A stretch of DNA of 64,000 nt from Pseudomonas jinjuensis. Lineage in GTDB: Bacteria; Pseudomonadota; Gammaproteobacteria; Pseudomonadales; Pseudomonadaceae. Positions 1 to 9,166 of this stretch are shown here, piece by piece; position 1 is the first letter of the stretch, and every line of letters starts with the position of its first letter. The translations under genes were made by a program, and so were the position numbers. The DNA lies in assembly GCF_900103845.1 (NCBI RefSeq), contig NZ_FNIJ01000015.1, forward strand, positions 62,001 through 126,000, given 5' to 3'. The notes under the pieces are model-generated. The model had not been told where the DNA came from. It made no database searches and worked only from the letters and a program-made list of their open reading frames with translations.

Positions 1-93
1 GCATTCACCCCGACGCCAATCTGCCCCCTCTCCCTCTGGAGCGGGGCGCGCAGCCAGGGCTGGGGTGAGGGAGCCACAACACCAGACTTTCCC

Positions 94-116
94 GTAGGAG
101 CGGGCCATGCCCGCGA
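94..116 (+). repeat. REP element, GGGC/GCCC-stem variant
   Basis: Copy of the dispersed REP family: GTAGGAGC, then a stem GGGC-CAT-GCCC, then GCGA. It lies just past the stop of the cadA-type gene on the minus strand. The preceding bases (about 26-80) carry a C/T-rich run followed by a G-rich GGGGTGAGGG run, which could pair as a weak hairpin. I see no gene in bases 1-139. Confidence 0.8.
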
Positions 117-139
117 CAGAATGGCCTCCCACGCCGTGC

Positions 140-2326
140 CTACCCCCGCGAGCGCAACAACCGCAAGCCGTTGAACACCACCAGCAGGCTGGCCCCCATG
201 TCGGCGAACACCGCCATCCACAGGGTGCCCAGGCCGAACAGGGTGAGTGCCAGGAATATCGCCTTGATCCCCAGCGCCAGGGTGATGTTCTGCACCAGCA
301 CGCCCTGGGTCCGCCGCGACAGGCGGATGAACAGCGGCAGCTTGCGCAGGTCGTCGTCCATCAGCGCCACGCTGGCGGTCTCGATGGCGGTGTCGGTGCC
401 GGCGGCGCCCATGGCGAAGCCGATGTCGGCCTGGGCCAGCGCCGGGGCGTCGTTGATGCCGTCGCCGACCATGCCGACGCGGCTGCCGCCGGCCTGGCGC
501 CGTTCCACCTCGCGCAGCTTGTCCTCCGGCAGGAGGTTGCCGAGGGCCACGTCGATGCCCGCCTGGGCGGCGATGGCGGCGGCGGTGTGCGGGTTGTCGC
601 CGGTCAGCATCAGGGTTTTCACGCCGAGCTGGTGCAGCTCGGCGACCGCCTCGCGGCTGGTTTCCTTCAGCGCGTCGGCCACCGCGAACAGCGCCAGCGG
701 GCCGCTTTCGTCGAGCAGCACGATGACCGTCCTGCCTTGTTCCTCCAGCGCTTCCAGGCGGGCTTCCAGCTGCGTCGAGCACAGCCCCAGTTCCTCCACC
801 AGGCGGTGATTGCCGAGGTTGTAGGTGTGCCCGTCGATCACGCCCTTGACCCCGCGGCCGGCCAGGGCAACCAGGTCGCTCATCGCGTACAGGACGACAT
901 CATCGGCTTCGGCGGCCCGGGCCACGGCCTGGGAAACCGGGTGGTCGGAGCGCGCGGCGAGGCTGGCGGCCAGCGCGCGGATGTTCTCCCGCTCCACCAG
1001 CGGCAGGAAGTCGGTCTGCCGCGGCTTGCCCTCGGTCAGGGTGCCGGTCTTGTCCAGCGCCACCCAGGCCAACTGGTGGCCGAGTTCGAGGAACGCGCCG
1101 CCCTTGACCAGCACGCCGAGCCGCGCCGCCGCGGTGAGGCCGCTGACGATGGTCACCGGCGTGGAGATCACCAGTGCGCAGGGGCAGGCGATCACCAGCA
1201 GCACCAGCGCGCGGTAGACCCAGTCCAGCCAGGCGCCGCCGAAGAACAGCGGCGGCAGCAGGGCGGTGAGGATGGCGATGGCGATCACCGCCGGCGTGTA
1301 GATGCGCGCGAAGCGATCGACGAAGCGCTGGGTCGGCGCGCGCGAGCCCTGGGCCTGTTCCACCGCGTGGATGATCCGCGCCAGGGTGCTGTCGTCGGCG
1401 CTGCGGGTGACGCGGTATTCCAGCGCGCCTTCGCCGTTGATGGTGCCGGCGAACAGGGTGTCGCCCAGTTCCTTTTCCACCGGCAGGCTTTCGCCGGTGA
1501 TCGGCGCCTGGTTCACGCTGGAGCGGCCATTCAGCACTTCGCCGTCCAGGGCGATGCGCTCGCCGGGCCGGACCCGCACGTGCGCACCGGGAGTCACCGT
1601 CTTCGCCGGGATGGACCGCCATTCGCCGTCCACCAGCACGGTGGCCTGCTCCGGGGCGAGCTGGAGAAGACCGCGGATGGCGCGGCGGGCGCGCTCCAGG
1701 GACTTCGCCTCGATCAGCTCGGCGATGGCGAACAGCACGCTGACCATCGCCGCTTCCGGCCACTGGCCGATCAGCAGGGCGCCGGTGACGGCGATGCTCA
1801 TCAAGGCGTTGATGTTGAGGTTGCGGTTCTTCAGGGCGATCCAGCCCTTGCGGTAGGTCGGCAGCCCGGCGCCAAGGATCGCCAGGATGGCGAGGGCGGC
1901 GACCAGCCATTGCGGGCCGAGGGCGAACCATTCGCAGACCTCCGCCGCCAGCGCCAGCCCGCCGGCCACGGCCAGCGGCCACCAGGGCTTGTGCCGTGGC
2001 GCCGGGGTTTCGGCGAGGGGCTGGCGCTCATCCAGCGCCTCGGCCTGCATGCCCAGCGAGGCGATCAGCCTCTGCAGCGGCTCGATGCTTTCGAAGCGAT
2101 GCTGCACTCGGAGCAGGCGCTGCATCAGGTTGAATTCGAGGTTCTCCACCGCCGGGACCTTGCCCAGCGCATCGCGCAGCAGGCGTTCCTCGGTCGGGCA
2201 GTCCATGGCTTCGATGCGCAGGCTGCTCCAGCGCAGCTCGGCACCCCCGGTCAGCGCCCCCGTATCGATGGCGGCCGCGCGCGGCGGGTGTTGATGGTCG
2301 TGGCAGCAGGAGTGCTCATGGCTCAT
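140..2326 (-). CDS. cadA: Cd2+/Zn2+/Pb2+-exporting P1B-type ATPase
   Basis: Inner-membrane heavy-metal efflux pump, 728 aa. Visible motifs: His/Cys-rich N-terminus (HEHSCCHDHQH, residues 3-13); one HMA-like domain around residues 33-100; the TGES actuator loop near 277-280; the transmembrane metal site CPC at 381-383; the phosphorylated aspartate in DKTGTLTEG (D425); SDHP; and GDGINDAPALAQAD near the C-terminus. CPC together with the HMA domain marks the Zn/Cd/Pb class. The HMA domain reads MDCPTEE where a GMDCxxC motif is usual, so the second Cys is missing and the His/Cys tail may do the capture. I chose the ATG at 2326 because the protein then starts MSHEHSCC; an ATG further upstream would run into the promoter dyad. 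Divergent from cadR, which probably controls it. Confidence 0.93.
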   Translation of the reverse strand: MSHEHSCCHDHQHPPRAAAIDTGALTGGAELRWSSLRIEAMDCPTEERLLRDALGKVPAVENLEFNLMQRLLRVQHRFESIEPLQRLIASLGMQAEALDERQPLAETPAPRHKPWWPLAVAGGLALAAEVCEWFALGPQWLVAALAILAILGAGLPTYRKGWIALKNRNLNINALMSIAVTGALLIGQWPEAAMVSVLFAIAELIEAKSLERARRAIRGLLQLAPEQATVLVDGEWRSIPAKTVTPGAHVRVRPGERIALDGEVLNGRSSVNQAPITGESLPVEKELGDTLFAGTINGEGALEYRVTRSADDSTLARIIHAVEQAQGSRAPTQRFVDRFARIYTPAVIAIAILTALLPPLFFGGAWLDWVYRALVLLVIACPCALVISTPVTIVSGLTAAARLGVLVKGGAFLELGHQLAWVALDKTGTLTEGKPRQTDFLPLVERENIRALAASLAARSDHPVSQAVARAAEADDVVLYAMSDLVALAGRGVKGVIDGHTYNLGNHRLVEELGLCSTQLEARLEALEEQGRTVIVLLDESGPLALFAVADALKETSREAVAELHQLGVKTLMLTGDNPHTAAAIAAQAGIDVALGNLLPEDKLREVERRQAGGSRVGMVGDGINDAPALAQADIGFAMGAAGTDTAIETASVALMDDDLRKLPLFIRLSRRTQGVLVQNITLALGIKAIFLALTLFGLGTLWMAVFADMGASLLVVFNGLRLLRSRG

Positions 2327-2358
2327 GGCGTCGCATCCGATTTGACGAGTTGCCATGC

Positions 2359-2389
2359 ATTGCACACCCTGTAGTAACTACAGAGTCAA
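2359..2389 (-). promoter_or_regulatory. cadA promoter with CadR-type dyad in a 19-bp spacer
   Basis: Read on the minus strand: -35 TTGACT (2384-2389), 19-bp spacer, -10 TGCAAT (2359-2364). The spacer is filled by an inverted repeat at 2366-2386: arm ACCCTGTAGT, one central base, arm ACTACAGAGT, pairing at 9 of 10 positions. A 19-bp spacer holding a dyad is the established architecture of MerR-family-activated promoters, where the regulator untwists DNA to align the two boxes. The adjacent MerR gene makes this a CadR operator by inference. Confidence 0.85.
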
Positions 2390-2419
2390 CCAGAACCTGC
2401 TGCGCACGGGAGACCCGCG

Positions 2420-2887
2420 ATGAAAATCGGCGAACTGGCGAAACTCACCGGCTGTCCGGTGGAAACCATCCGCTACTACGAACGCGAGGGCCTGCTGCCG
2501 GAGCCGGCGCGCAGCGAGGGCAACTACCGGCAGTACGACACGGCGCACGTGGAGCGGCTGTCGTTCATCCGCCACTGCCGCTCGCTGGACATGACCCAGG
2601 ACGAGATCCGCATCCTCCTCGGCCTGCGCGATCGCCCCGAGGCGGATTGTGGCACGGCCAACCGGCTGATCGACGAACACCTGCACCACGTCGAGGTGCG
2701 CATCGCCGAACTGCAGTCGCTGCGCCAGCAGCTCGGCGAACTGCGCGCGCGTTGCGCGGGCACGGGGAACAGCGAGGATTGCGGCATCCTGCGCGAGCTG
2801 GAACAGCCGGCGGAGCCATCGACGGTGCCGGCCGACTGCGCCGAGGCGGGGCACCTGCATGTGCCGGGGGTGCATGGGCGGCATTGA
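2420..2887 (+). CDS. cadR: MerR-family cadmium/zinc-responsive regulator CadR
   Basis: 155-aa MerR-family activator. The N-terminal winged helix-turn-helix is clear (MKIGELAKLTGCPVETIRYY, then EREGLLPEP), followed by a dimerisation helix (about residues 80-115) and a metal-binding part. Cys77, Cys112 and Cys121 fit the three-thiolate cadmium site known for CadR/PbrR-type proteins. The C-terminus is His-rich (HLHVPGVHGRH), as in Pseudomonas CadR. Divergent from cadA with the dyad promoter between them, so it probably represses without metal and activates cadA with Cd(II) or Zn(II). Start ATG at 2420 is preceded by a GGAG-like site (GGGAG, 2408-2412). Confidence 0.92.
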   Translation: MKIGELAKLTGCPVETIRYYEREGLLPEPARSEGNYRQYDTAHVERLSFIRHCRSLDMTQDEIRILLGLRDRPEADCGTANRLIDEHLHHVEVRIAELQSLRQQLGELRARCAGTGNSEDCGILRELEQPAEPSTVPADCAEAGHLHVPGVHGRH

Positions 2888-2920
2888 GTGCGGCGCGGGG
2901 TTCCTTTCGCGCACCCAACG

Positions 2921-2948
2921 TGTAGGAGCCAGCTTGCTGGCTCCTACA
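2921..2948. repeat. Perfect 28-bp palindromic REP downstream of cadR
   Basis: TGTAGGAGCCAGC, central TT, then the exact reverse complement GCTGGCTCCTACA. The 13-bp arms pair completely. It is a REP of the CAGC/GCTG stem class fused symmetrically, 33 nt after the cadR stop, so it may also act as a transcript-end hairpin. No U-run follows. Confidence 0.85.
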
Positions 2949-2972
2949 GGACCTGCATGGCCGGCCTACAAC

Positions 2973-3013
2973 GCCGCTGGTTTATTGGATCCCCGCATTC
3001 GCGAGGATGACGG
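2973..3013. repeat. Dispersed GGATCCCCGC-type palindromic repeat
   Basis: Shares a segment (GCCGC[TC]GGTTTATTGGAT followed by CCCCGC) with the copy at 62803-62843. The core GGATCCCCGC-ATTC-GCGAGGATGACGG is a near-palindrome. A related core follows mrp at 28170-28197. Confidence 0.7.
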
Positions 3014-3015
3014 AA

Positions 3016-3360
3016 TCAATTCCCCGCCGCTTCCTTCTCCTCGGTCAGCTCGTGCAGATACTTGCGTGACAGCTGCAGGAAGCGCGGCGTCTGGCCCACG
3101 TCCTCGTAGAGCGGATCGCCCTGTTCGTCGGTGGCCACCACCCTGGTGCCCTTCACGTAGGGGAAGCTCGCCTCCAGCTCTTCCAGGGCGGAGGCCACCA
3201 GCTCGCCGAGCAGTTCCTCGCTGCTGCGCTTCGGATACATGTCATGCAGCGCGGCCAGGCGGGCCGCGGTTTCCACGTCCAGGGGAATGCTGTACTGGTG
3301 CTTGGTCAGGCGCCCCCTGGCATTCTGTTCCCAATGGCGTACCAGATCGCGGATCTTCAT
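3016..3360 (-). CDS. Conserved hypothetical protein (PA3688-like)
   Basis: 114-aa soluble protein of unknown function. It starts MKIRDLVRHWEQNARGRL and contains a segment KHQYSIPLDVETAARLAAL that resembles a pilin/ribbon-helix type N-terminal motif. It continues into an acidic helical region (SSEELLGELVASALEELEASF) and ends in a charged tail. ATG at 3360 was chosen because GAGGTG lies 6 nt upstream; a longer reading has no such site. Located between cadR and ppc, facing away from ppc. In PAO1, as I recall, the equivalent gene has the same position. No catalytic motif or membrane segment seen. Confidence 0.75.
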   Translation of the reverse strand: MKIRDLVRHWEQNARGRLTKHQYSIPLDVETAARLAALHDMYPKRSSEELLGELVASALEELEASFPYVKGTRVVATDEQGDPLYEDVGQTPRFLQLSRKYLHELTEEKEAAGN

Positions 3361-3558
3361 GTTCACCTCGTCGGCCCGCGGGTGGCGGGCGTGGCTGGCG
3401 GCCCTCATGAGGCCGGGTGATGATTTCCCGGGTCGTTTCGGGGATCACTTTCAGCCTAGACGTTGTCCGAGCAGAAGCCCTGGCGTTCGTCGCGCTCTTG
3501 TCAGCCGGAAGCGGCCTCGGCACTCTGGAAAACCATCAGCGCAAGGGGAGGGTTCGTC

Positions 3559-6195
3559 ATGCCGGATATCGATGCCAGGCTGCGCGAGGACGTGCACCAG
3601 CTGGGCGAGCTGCTCGGCCAGACCATCCGCGACCAGTATGGCGCGGGCTTCCTCGACAAGATCGAGCTGATCCGCCAGGGCGCCAAGGCCGCCCGGCGCG
3701 GCTCGGCGGAAGGCGCGCGGCAGCTCACCGCGACCCTGGACGGCCTGGCCGAGGACGAACTGCTGCCGGTGGCGCGGGCGTTCAACCAGTTCCTCAACCT
3801 CGCCAACATCGCCGAGCAGTACCACCGCATCCGCCGGCGCAAGCCCGACGAGCCGGAGCCCTTCGAGAACCGGGTGTTCGCCGAACTGCTGGCGCGCCTG
3901 CGCAAGTCCGGGCACGAGGCCGGAGAGCTGGCCGCCCAGGTCGCCGGGCTGGAGATCGAGCTGGTGCTCACCGCGCATCCCACCGAAGTGGCGCGCCGCA
4001 CGCTGATCCAGAAATACGACGCCATCGCCGCGCAACTGGCGGCCCAGGACCACGCCGACCTGCTGCCCGAGGAACGCCGGCGGGTGCAGGCGCGCCTGCG
4101 CCAGCTGATCGCCGAGGCCTGGCACACCGAGGAAATCCGCCGCAGCCGGCCGAGCCCGGTGGACGAGGCGAAATGGGGCTTCGCCGTCATCGAGCACTCG
4201 CTCTGGGAGGCGCTGCCGAACTTCCTCCGCCAGGTCGACCAGAGCCTCCGGCAGCACACCGGCCAGCGCCTGCCGCTGAGTGCGGCGCCGATCCGCTTCG
4301 CCTCCTGGATGGGCGGCGACCGCGACGGCAATCCCAACGTCACCGCCGCGGTCACCCGCGAGGTCCTGCTGCTGGCGCGCTGGATGGCCGCCGATCTGTA
4401 CCTGCGCGATGTCGACGGGCTGGCCTCCGAACTGTCCATGCAGCAGGCCAGCGCCGAGCTGTGCGAGCGCGTCGGTCCGGTCGCCGAACCCTACCGCGCC
4501 CTGCTCAAGCAACTGCGCGACCGCCTGCGCGCCACCCGCGCCTGGGCCGAGCGGGCACTGGCCTGCAGCGAGCAGCCGCCGGCCGAGGTGCTCTCGGACA
4601 ACCGCGAGCTGCTGGAACCGCTGGAGCTTTGCCATCGCTCGCTGCACGAATGCGGCATGGGCGTGATCGCCGATGGCGCGCTGCTCGACTGCCTGCGCCG
4701 CGCCGCCACCTTCGGCCTGTTCCTCACCCGCCTGGACATCCGCCAGGACTCCACGCGCCACGCCCGGGCGCTCAGCGAGATCACCGAATACCTCGGCCTC
4801 GGCCGCTACGACGAGTGGGACGAGGCGGTGCGCCAGGAATTCCTTCTCGAAGAACTGGCCAATCGCCGGCCGCTGCTGCCGGCCAGTCACGCGCTGTCGG
4901 CGGAGACCGGGGAAGTGCTCGCCACCTGCCGGGCGATCGCCGCGGCGCCGGCGGCCTCGCTGGGTTCCTACGTGATCTCCATGGCCGGGCACCCTTCGGA
5001 CGTGCTGGCCGTGCAACTGCTGCTCAAGGAATCCGGCGTCTCCCGGCCGATGCGCGTGGTGCCGCTGTTCGAGACCCTGGACGATCTGGACAACGCCGGG
5101 CCGTGCATCGACCGCCTGCTCAGCCTGGACAGCTACCGCGACGGCCTGGCCGGGCCGCAGGAAGTGATGATCGGCTACTCCGACTCGGCCAAGGACGCCG
5201 GCACCCTGGCCGCGGCCTGGGCGCAGTACCGGGCGCAGGAGGCGCTGGTGGACATCTGTGCGCGGCATGGCGTCGAGCTGCTGCTGTTCCATGGCCGCGG
5301 CGGCACCGTCGGGCGCGGTGGCGGCCCGGCGCATGCGGCGATCCTCTCGCAGCCGCCGGGCTCGGTGGCCGGTCGTTTCCGCACCACCGAACAGGGCGAG
5401 ATGATTCGCTTCAAGTTCGGCCTGCCGGGCATCGCCGAGCAGAACCTCAACCTCTACCTGGCGGCCGTGCTGGAGGCCACCCTGCAACCGCCGCCGGTAC
5501 CGGAGCAGGCCTGGCGCGAGGAAATGGACCGCCTGGCCGCCGATGGCCTGGCCGCCTACCGCGCGGTGGTACGGGAGCATCCGCAGTTCGTCGAGTATTT
5601 CCGCCAGGCCACGCCGGAACAGGAACTCGGCCGCCTGCCGCTGGGCAGCCGCCCGGCCAAGCGGCGCGAGGGCGGGGTGGAGAGCCTGCGGGCGATTCCG
5701 TGGATCTTCGCCTGGACCCAGACGCGGCTGATGCTGCCGGCCTGGCTCGGCTGGGAAGACGCCCTGCTGAACGCCATCGAACGGGGCGAGGGCGCGCTGC
5801 TCGGGCGCATGCGCAACGAGTGGCCGTTCTTCGCCACGCGCATCGACATGCTGGAGATGGTGCTGGCCAAGGCCGACGGGGAAATCGCGCAACTCTATGA
5901 CCAGCGTCTGGTGCAATCGGAACTGCGACAGTTGGGGTCGCATTTACGCGACCTATTGTCGCAGTCGATCCGCGTGCTGCTGGGGCTTACAGGCCAGTCG
6001 CGGCTGCTCGCCCAGGCTATCGAGACGCGCGAATCCATAGGCATCCGCAATATCTACCTGGACCCGCTGCACCTGCTCCAGGCGGAGCTTCTGGCGCGTT
6101 CCAGACGCTGCCAGGGGGATGCCTGCGGCGGCCTGGAAAAGGCCCTGCTGGTGACCGTGGCGGGCATCGCGGCGGGGCTGCGCAACACCGGTTGA
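3559..6195 (+). CDS. ppc: Phosphoenolpyruvate carboxylase
   Basis: Cytosolic anaplerotic enzyme making oxaloacetate from PEP and bicarbonate. 878 aa, the usual length in Pseudomonas. Key motifs: LTAHPTEV with catalytic His140; [24 protein letters not shown]; the glycine-rich loop [14 protein letters not shown]; and the conserved C-terminal GLRNTG (equivalent to the QNTG end). The ATG at 3559 follows AAGGGGAGGG at 3543-3552; an in-frame upstream reading starting near 3463 adds 32 residues absent from the family. Transcribed alone; the next gene adk has its own leader. Confidence 0.97.
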   Translation: MPDIDARLREDVHQLGELLGQTIRDQYGAGFLDKIELIRQGAKAARRGSAEGARQLTATLDGLAEDELLPVARAFNQFLNLANIAEQYHRIRRRKPDEPEPFENRVFAELLARLRKSGHEAGELAAQVAGLEIELVLTAHPTEVARRTLIQKYDAIAAQLAAQDHADLLPEERRRVQARLRQLIAEAWHTEEIRRSRPSPVDEAKWGFAVIEHSLWEALPNFLRQVDQSLRQHTGQRLPLSAAPIRFASWMGGDRDGNPNVTAAVTREVLLLARWMAADLYLRDVDGLASELSMQQASAELCERVGPVAEPYRALLKQLRDRLRATRAWAERALACSEQPPAEVLSDNRELLEPLELCHRSLHECGMGVIADGALLDCLRRAATFGLFLTRLDIRQDSTRHARALSEITEYLGLGRYDEWDEAVRQEFLLEELANRRPLLPASHALSAETGEVLATCRAIAAAPAASLGSYVISMAGHPSDVLAVQLLLKESGVSRPMRVVPLFETLDDLDNAGPCIDRLLSLDSYRDGLAGPQEVMIGYSDSAKDAGTLAAAWAQYRAQEALVDICARHGVELLLFHGRGGTVGRGGGPAHAAILSQPPGSVAGRFRTTEQGEMIRFKFGLPGIAEQNLNLYLAAVLEATLQPPPVPEQAWREEMDRLAADGLAAYRAVVREHPQFVEYFRQATPEQELGRLPLGSRPAKRREGGVESLRAIPWIFAWTQTRLMLPAWLGWEDALLNAIERGEGALLGRMRNEWPFFATRIDMLEMVLAKADGEIAQLYDQRLVQSELRQLGSHLRDLLSQSIRVLLGLTGQSRLLAQAIETRESIGIRNIYLDPLHLLQAELLARSRRCQGDACGGLEKALLVTVAGIAAGLRNTG

Positions 6196-6341
6196 GGCGG
6201 TTTTTCCACCCGATTCCGGTGGCTTGTGTGGTGTGGGGGCGCTGTGTATCTTGGACAGCCTTTCGGCGCGTTCTTGCGCCATCCCTGCATGTGAGATTGG
6301 CCCCCCTGCGGCGGATCCAGATTTCGCTTAACAAGTATTAA

Positions 6342-7001
<660 letters not shown>

Positions 7002-7022
7002 TCCGACCCGATACAGCTCCAG

Positions 7023-7042
7023 AGGCCCGCTTGCGGGCCTTT
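7023..7042 (+). terminator. Hairpin after adk
   Basis: AGGCCCG-CTTG-CGGGCCT stem-loop (7023-7040) followed by a short TT. The U-run is poor, so termination may be partial and some adk transcript may read into tsaB. Confidence 0.6.
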
Positions 7043-7048
7043 GGCGTT

Positions 7049-7054
7049 TATAAT
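7049..7054 (+). promoter_or_regulatory. Possible -10 box of tsaB
   Basis: A perfect TATAAT sits 35 nt before the tsaB start, within TTTATAATGCCCGCC. No good -35 at the right spacing is visible because the adk hairpin occupies that position. A similar TAAAATGCCCGCC lies before mrp (27021-27026). Confidence 0.4.
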
Positions 7055-7088
7055 GCCCGCCCTTTTCGTATTGCTCCGAGACCGACCG

Positions 7089-7763
7089 ATGCCGACCCTG
7101 CTGGCCCTGGATACCTCCACCGAAGCCTGTTCCGTCGCCCTGCTGCACGACGGCCGCCGGTTCGTCCGCCACGAGGTGATCCCGCGCCTGCACGCCCAGC
7201 GCCTGCTGCCCATGGTGCAGGACCTGCTCGCCGAGGCGGGCATCGCCCTGTCGGCGCTGGACGCCATCGCCTTCGGCCGCGGCCCGGGCGCCTTCACCGG
7301 CGTGCGCATCGCCATCGGCGTGGTGCAGGGCCTGGCCTTCGCCCTGGAGCGCCCGGTGCTGCCGATCTCCGACCTGGCCGTCCTCGCCCAGCGCGCCCAC
7401 CGCGAGCACGGCGCCACCCAGGTGGCGGCGGCCATCGATGCGCGGATGGACGAGGTCTACTGGGGCTGCTACCGGCTGGAAAACGGCGAGATGCGCCTGG
7501 CCGGCGCCGAGGCGGTGCTGCCGCCGGAGAAAGTGGCGCTGCCGCGGGATGCGTCCGGCGAATGGTTCGGCGCCGGTACCGGCTGGGGCTATGTCGAGCG
7601 GCTGGCGGTGCAGGCCAACGCCCATGACGCCACGCTGCTGCCCCACGCCGAGGACCTGCTCGCCCTGGCGCTGTTCGCCTGGGAGCGCGGCGAGGCGGTG
7701 CCGGCGGACCAGGCGCAGCCGGTCTATCTGCGCGATAACGTCGCCACGCCGAAGGCCAGCTGA
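7089..7763 (+). CDS. tsaB: tRNA t6A biosynthesis protein TsaB
   Basis: 224-aa ASKHA-fold partner of TsaD in threonylcarbamoyl-adenosine (t6A37) tRNA modification, cytosolic. Starts MPTLLALDTSTEACSVALL, the signature N-terminus of TsaB/YeaZ. It is followed by RLHAQRLLPMVQDLL and by GPGAFTGVRIAIGVVQGLAF, the dimer-interface helix region. TsaB lacks TsaD's metal-binding histidine pair, as here. ATG at 7089 gives the family start; upstream in-frame codons would read through the -10 region. Order adk-tsaB is the same as in other Pseudomonas. Confidence 0.94.
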   Translation: MPTLLALDTSTEACSVALLHDGRRFVRHEVIPRLHAQRLLPMVQDLLAEAGIALSALDAIAFGRGPGAFTGVRIAIGVVQGLAFALERPVLPISDLAVLAQRAHREHGATQVAAAIDARMDEVYWGCYRLENGEMRLAGAEAVLPPEKVALPRDASGEWFGAGTGWGYVERLAVQANAHDATLLPHAEDLLALALFAWERGEAVPADQAQPVYLRDNVATPKAS

Positions 7764-7780
7764 ACACCGTTCCTCTTTTT

Positions 7781-7886
7781 TGTAGGAGCCAGCTTGCTGG
7801 CGATCAACCGTCTTGACCGGCTACATCGGTGCCAGACCAATACTCCGGATCGCCAGCAAGGACTAGGCGTCCCCCTGGCTCCTACA
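7781..7886. repeat. Inverted REP pair, one arm carrying a 14-nt insert
   Basis: A direct REP with CAGC/GCTG stem (7781-7804) faces an inverted copy at 7849-7886. The inverted copy is interrupted at its apex by GACTAGGCGTCCCC (7861-7874). The same insert, in reverse complement and with one mismatch, splits the REP at 26785-26821. The pair lies between tsaB and the next small gene and may help end tsaB transcripts. Confidence 0.85.
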
Positions 7887-7965
7887 GGTACGGCGACACT
7901 GTCGCCAGATTGCCACACCACCCACCACTGACTAGATTTACCCATATCTCCCCCGAGTCCCGACC

Positions 7966-8253
7966 ATGCGCATCGACGCTTCCTCCACCCTCATCCCGCT
8001 CGACCGCGGCGCCCGCACAGGGAGGCCGGTCACGCCGGTGCATGAGATTCGCCAGGACTTCGGGCGGACAGGGGAACAGAAGCCGCGCGGCGCCGGCAGC
8101 TACAGCCTGCCGATGCTGGTCGTCGACGACGGCGGATACTCGCGCCCGCTGGGCAGCCGCGCCGCCCAGGCGCTGGCCAGCTACGCCGCCACCGCCGGCC
8201 TGACCGCCGATCCCGACGCCCCGGAAGTCCTGGGTCTCGACCTATACGCCTGA
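7966..8253 (+). CDS. Small conserved hypothetical protein
   Basis: 95 aa, no recognised domain, signal or membrane segment. It begins MRIDASSTLIPLDRGARTG, has a basic middle (RQDFGRTGEQKPRG) and ends in an alanine-rich helix (AAQALASYAATAGL) and GLDLYA. Its stop TGA shares the A with the ATG of the downstream DUF72 gene, so the two are translationally coupled. The ribosome site is weak (CCGAGT, 7953-7958). Position after tsaB matches a small hypothetical gene I recall in PAO1. Confidence 0.7.
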   Translation: MRIDASSTLIPLDRGARTGRPVTPVHEIRQDFGRTGEQKPRGAGSYSLPMLVVDDGGYSRPLGSRAAQALASYAATAGLTADPDAPEVLGLDLYA

Positions 8254-9107
8254 TGCTGCCGTATTACCTCGGATGCCCGTCATGGAACGAGCCGGCCTGG
8301 CGCGGCACCTTCTATCCCGCCGACCTGCGCCCCGCCGATACCCTCGGCCACTACGCGCAGGTGTTCAACGCCGTGGAAGGCAACACCACCTTCTATGCCC
8401 GGCCGAACGCGGAAACCCTGCAGCGCTGGGCGGCGGCCATGCCGGCCGGCTTCCACTTCTGCGCCAAGCTGCCGCGCGACATCAGCCATGAAGGCGACCT
8501 GCGCGAGCAACTGGCCGCCACCGCCGACTTCCTCGAACTGCTGGCGCCGCTGGGCGCGCGGGTGATGCCGCTGTGGCTGCAGTTGCCGGCCAGCTTCGGC
8601 CCGCAGCGGCTGGGCGAGCTGGGCTACTGGCTGGACGAATTCGCCGCGCGGCGGATCGCCGTGGAAGTACGCAACCAGGCGTTCTTCGCCAGGGGTGACG
8701 AGGAGCGCGCGCTCAACCGTATGCTCCACGAGCGCGGCGTCGAGCGCATCTGTCTGGATTCACGGGCGCTGTTCGCCTGCCATTCCGACGATCCCGCCGT
8801 GCTTCATGCCCAGTCGAAGAAACCCAGGGTGCCGGTGCGCCCGGCCGCCTTCAGCGACAGCCCGCAGGTGCGCTTCATCGGCGGGCCGGACCTCGGCGCC
8901 AACCACGGCTACCTGCTGCCTTGGGTGGACAAGGTCGCCGGGTGGATCGAGCAGGGCCTGACGCCGCACGTATTCCTGCACACCCCGGACAACCACAGGG
9001 CAGCGGAACAGGCGCAGCGTTTCCACGGGCTATTGATGCAAAGGCTTCCCGGCCTGCCGGCGTTGCCGGAAGTGAAGCCCGAGGTCGAGCAACTCGGCCT
9101 GCTCTGA
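8253..9107 (+). CDS. DUF72 (YecE-like) family protein
   Basis: 284-aa soluble protein of the DUF72/YecE family, a TIM-barrel-like fold whose biochemical role is unknown. Family features seen: an N-terminal G-C-P-S-W-x-x-P-x-W-x-G-x-F-Y-P signature (residues 6-21), FNAVEGNTTFYARP, FHFCAKLPRDISHE, the IAVEVRNQAFF strand, and a C-terminal Asn/His-containing HTPDNHRA. Overlaps the preceding small gene by one base (TGATG), which supports the ATG at 8253. Followed 59 nt later by a separately initiated gene. Confidence 0.85.
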   Translation: MLPYYLGCPSWNEPAWRGTFYPADLRPADTLGHYAQVFNAVEGNTTFYARPNAETLQRWAAAMPAGFHFCAKLPRDISHEGDLREQLAATADFLELLAPLGARVMPLWLQLPASFGPQRLGELGYWLDEFAARRIAVEVRNQAFFARGDEERALNRMLHERGVERICLDSRALFACHSDDPAVLHAQSKKPRVPVRPAAFSDSPQVRFIGGPDLGANHGYLLPWVDKVAGWIEQGLTPHVFLHTPDNHRAAEQAQRFHGLLMQRLPGLPALPEVKPEVEQLGLL

Positions 9108-9166
9108 TCGCCAGCCCTTTCCAGCGGGGCTAATCTGCTGGTTTCCCTTTTCCCATGGAGCTGCCC

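Noticed and set aside
107-2374. 755-aa open frame on plus opposite cadA
   Set aside because: Gln/His/Arg/Gly-rich low-complexity translation, antisense to an ATPase with all motifs; typical of high-GC DNA.
3417-5900. Long frames overlapping ppc on both strands
   Set aside because: ppc is intact with its catalytic residues; these are frame shadows.
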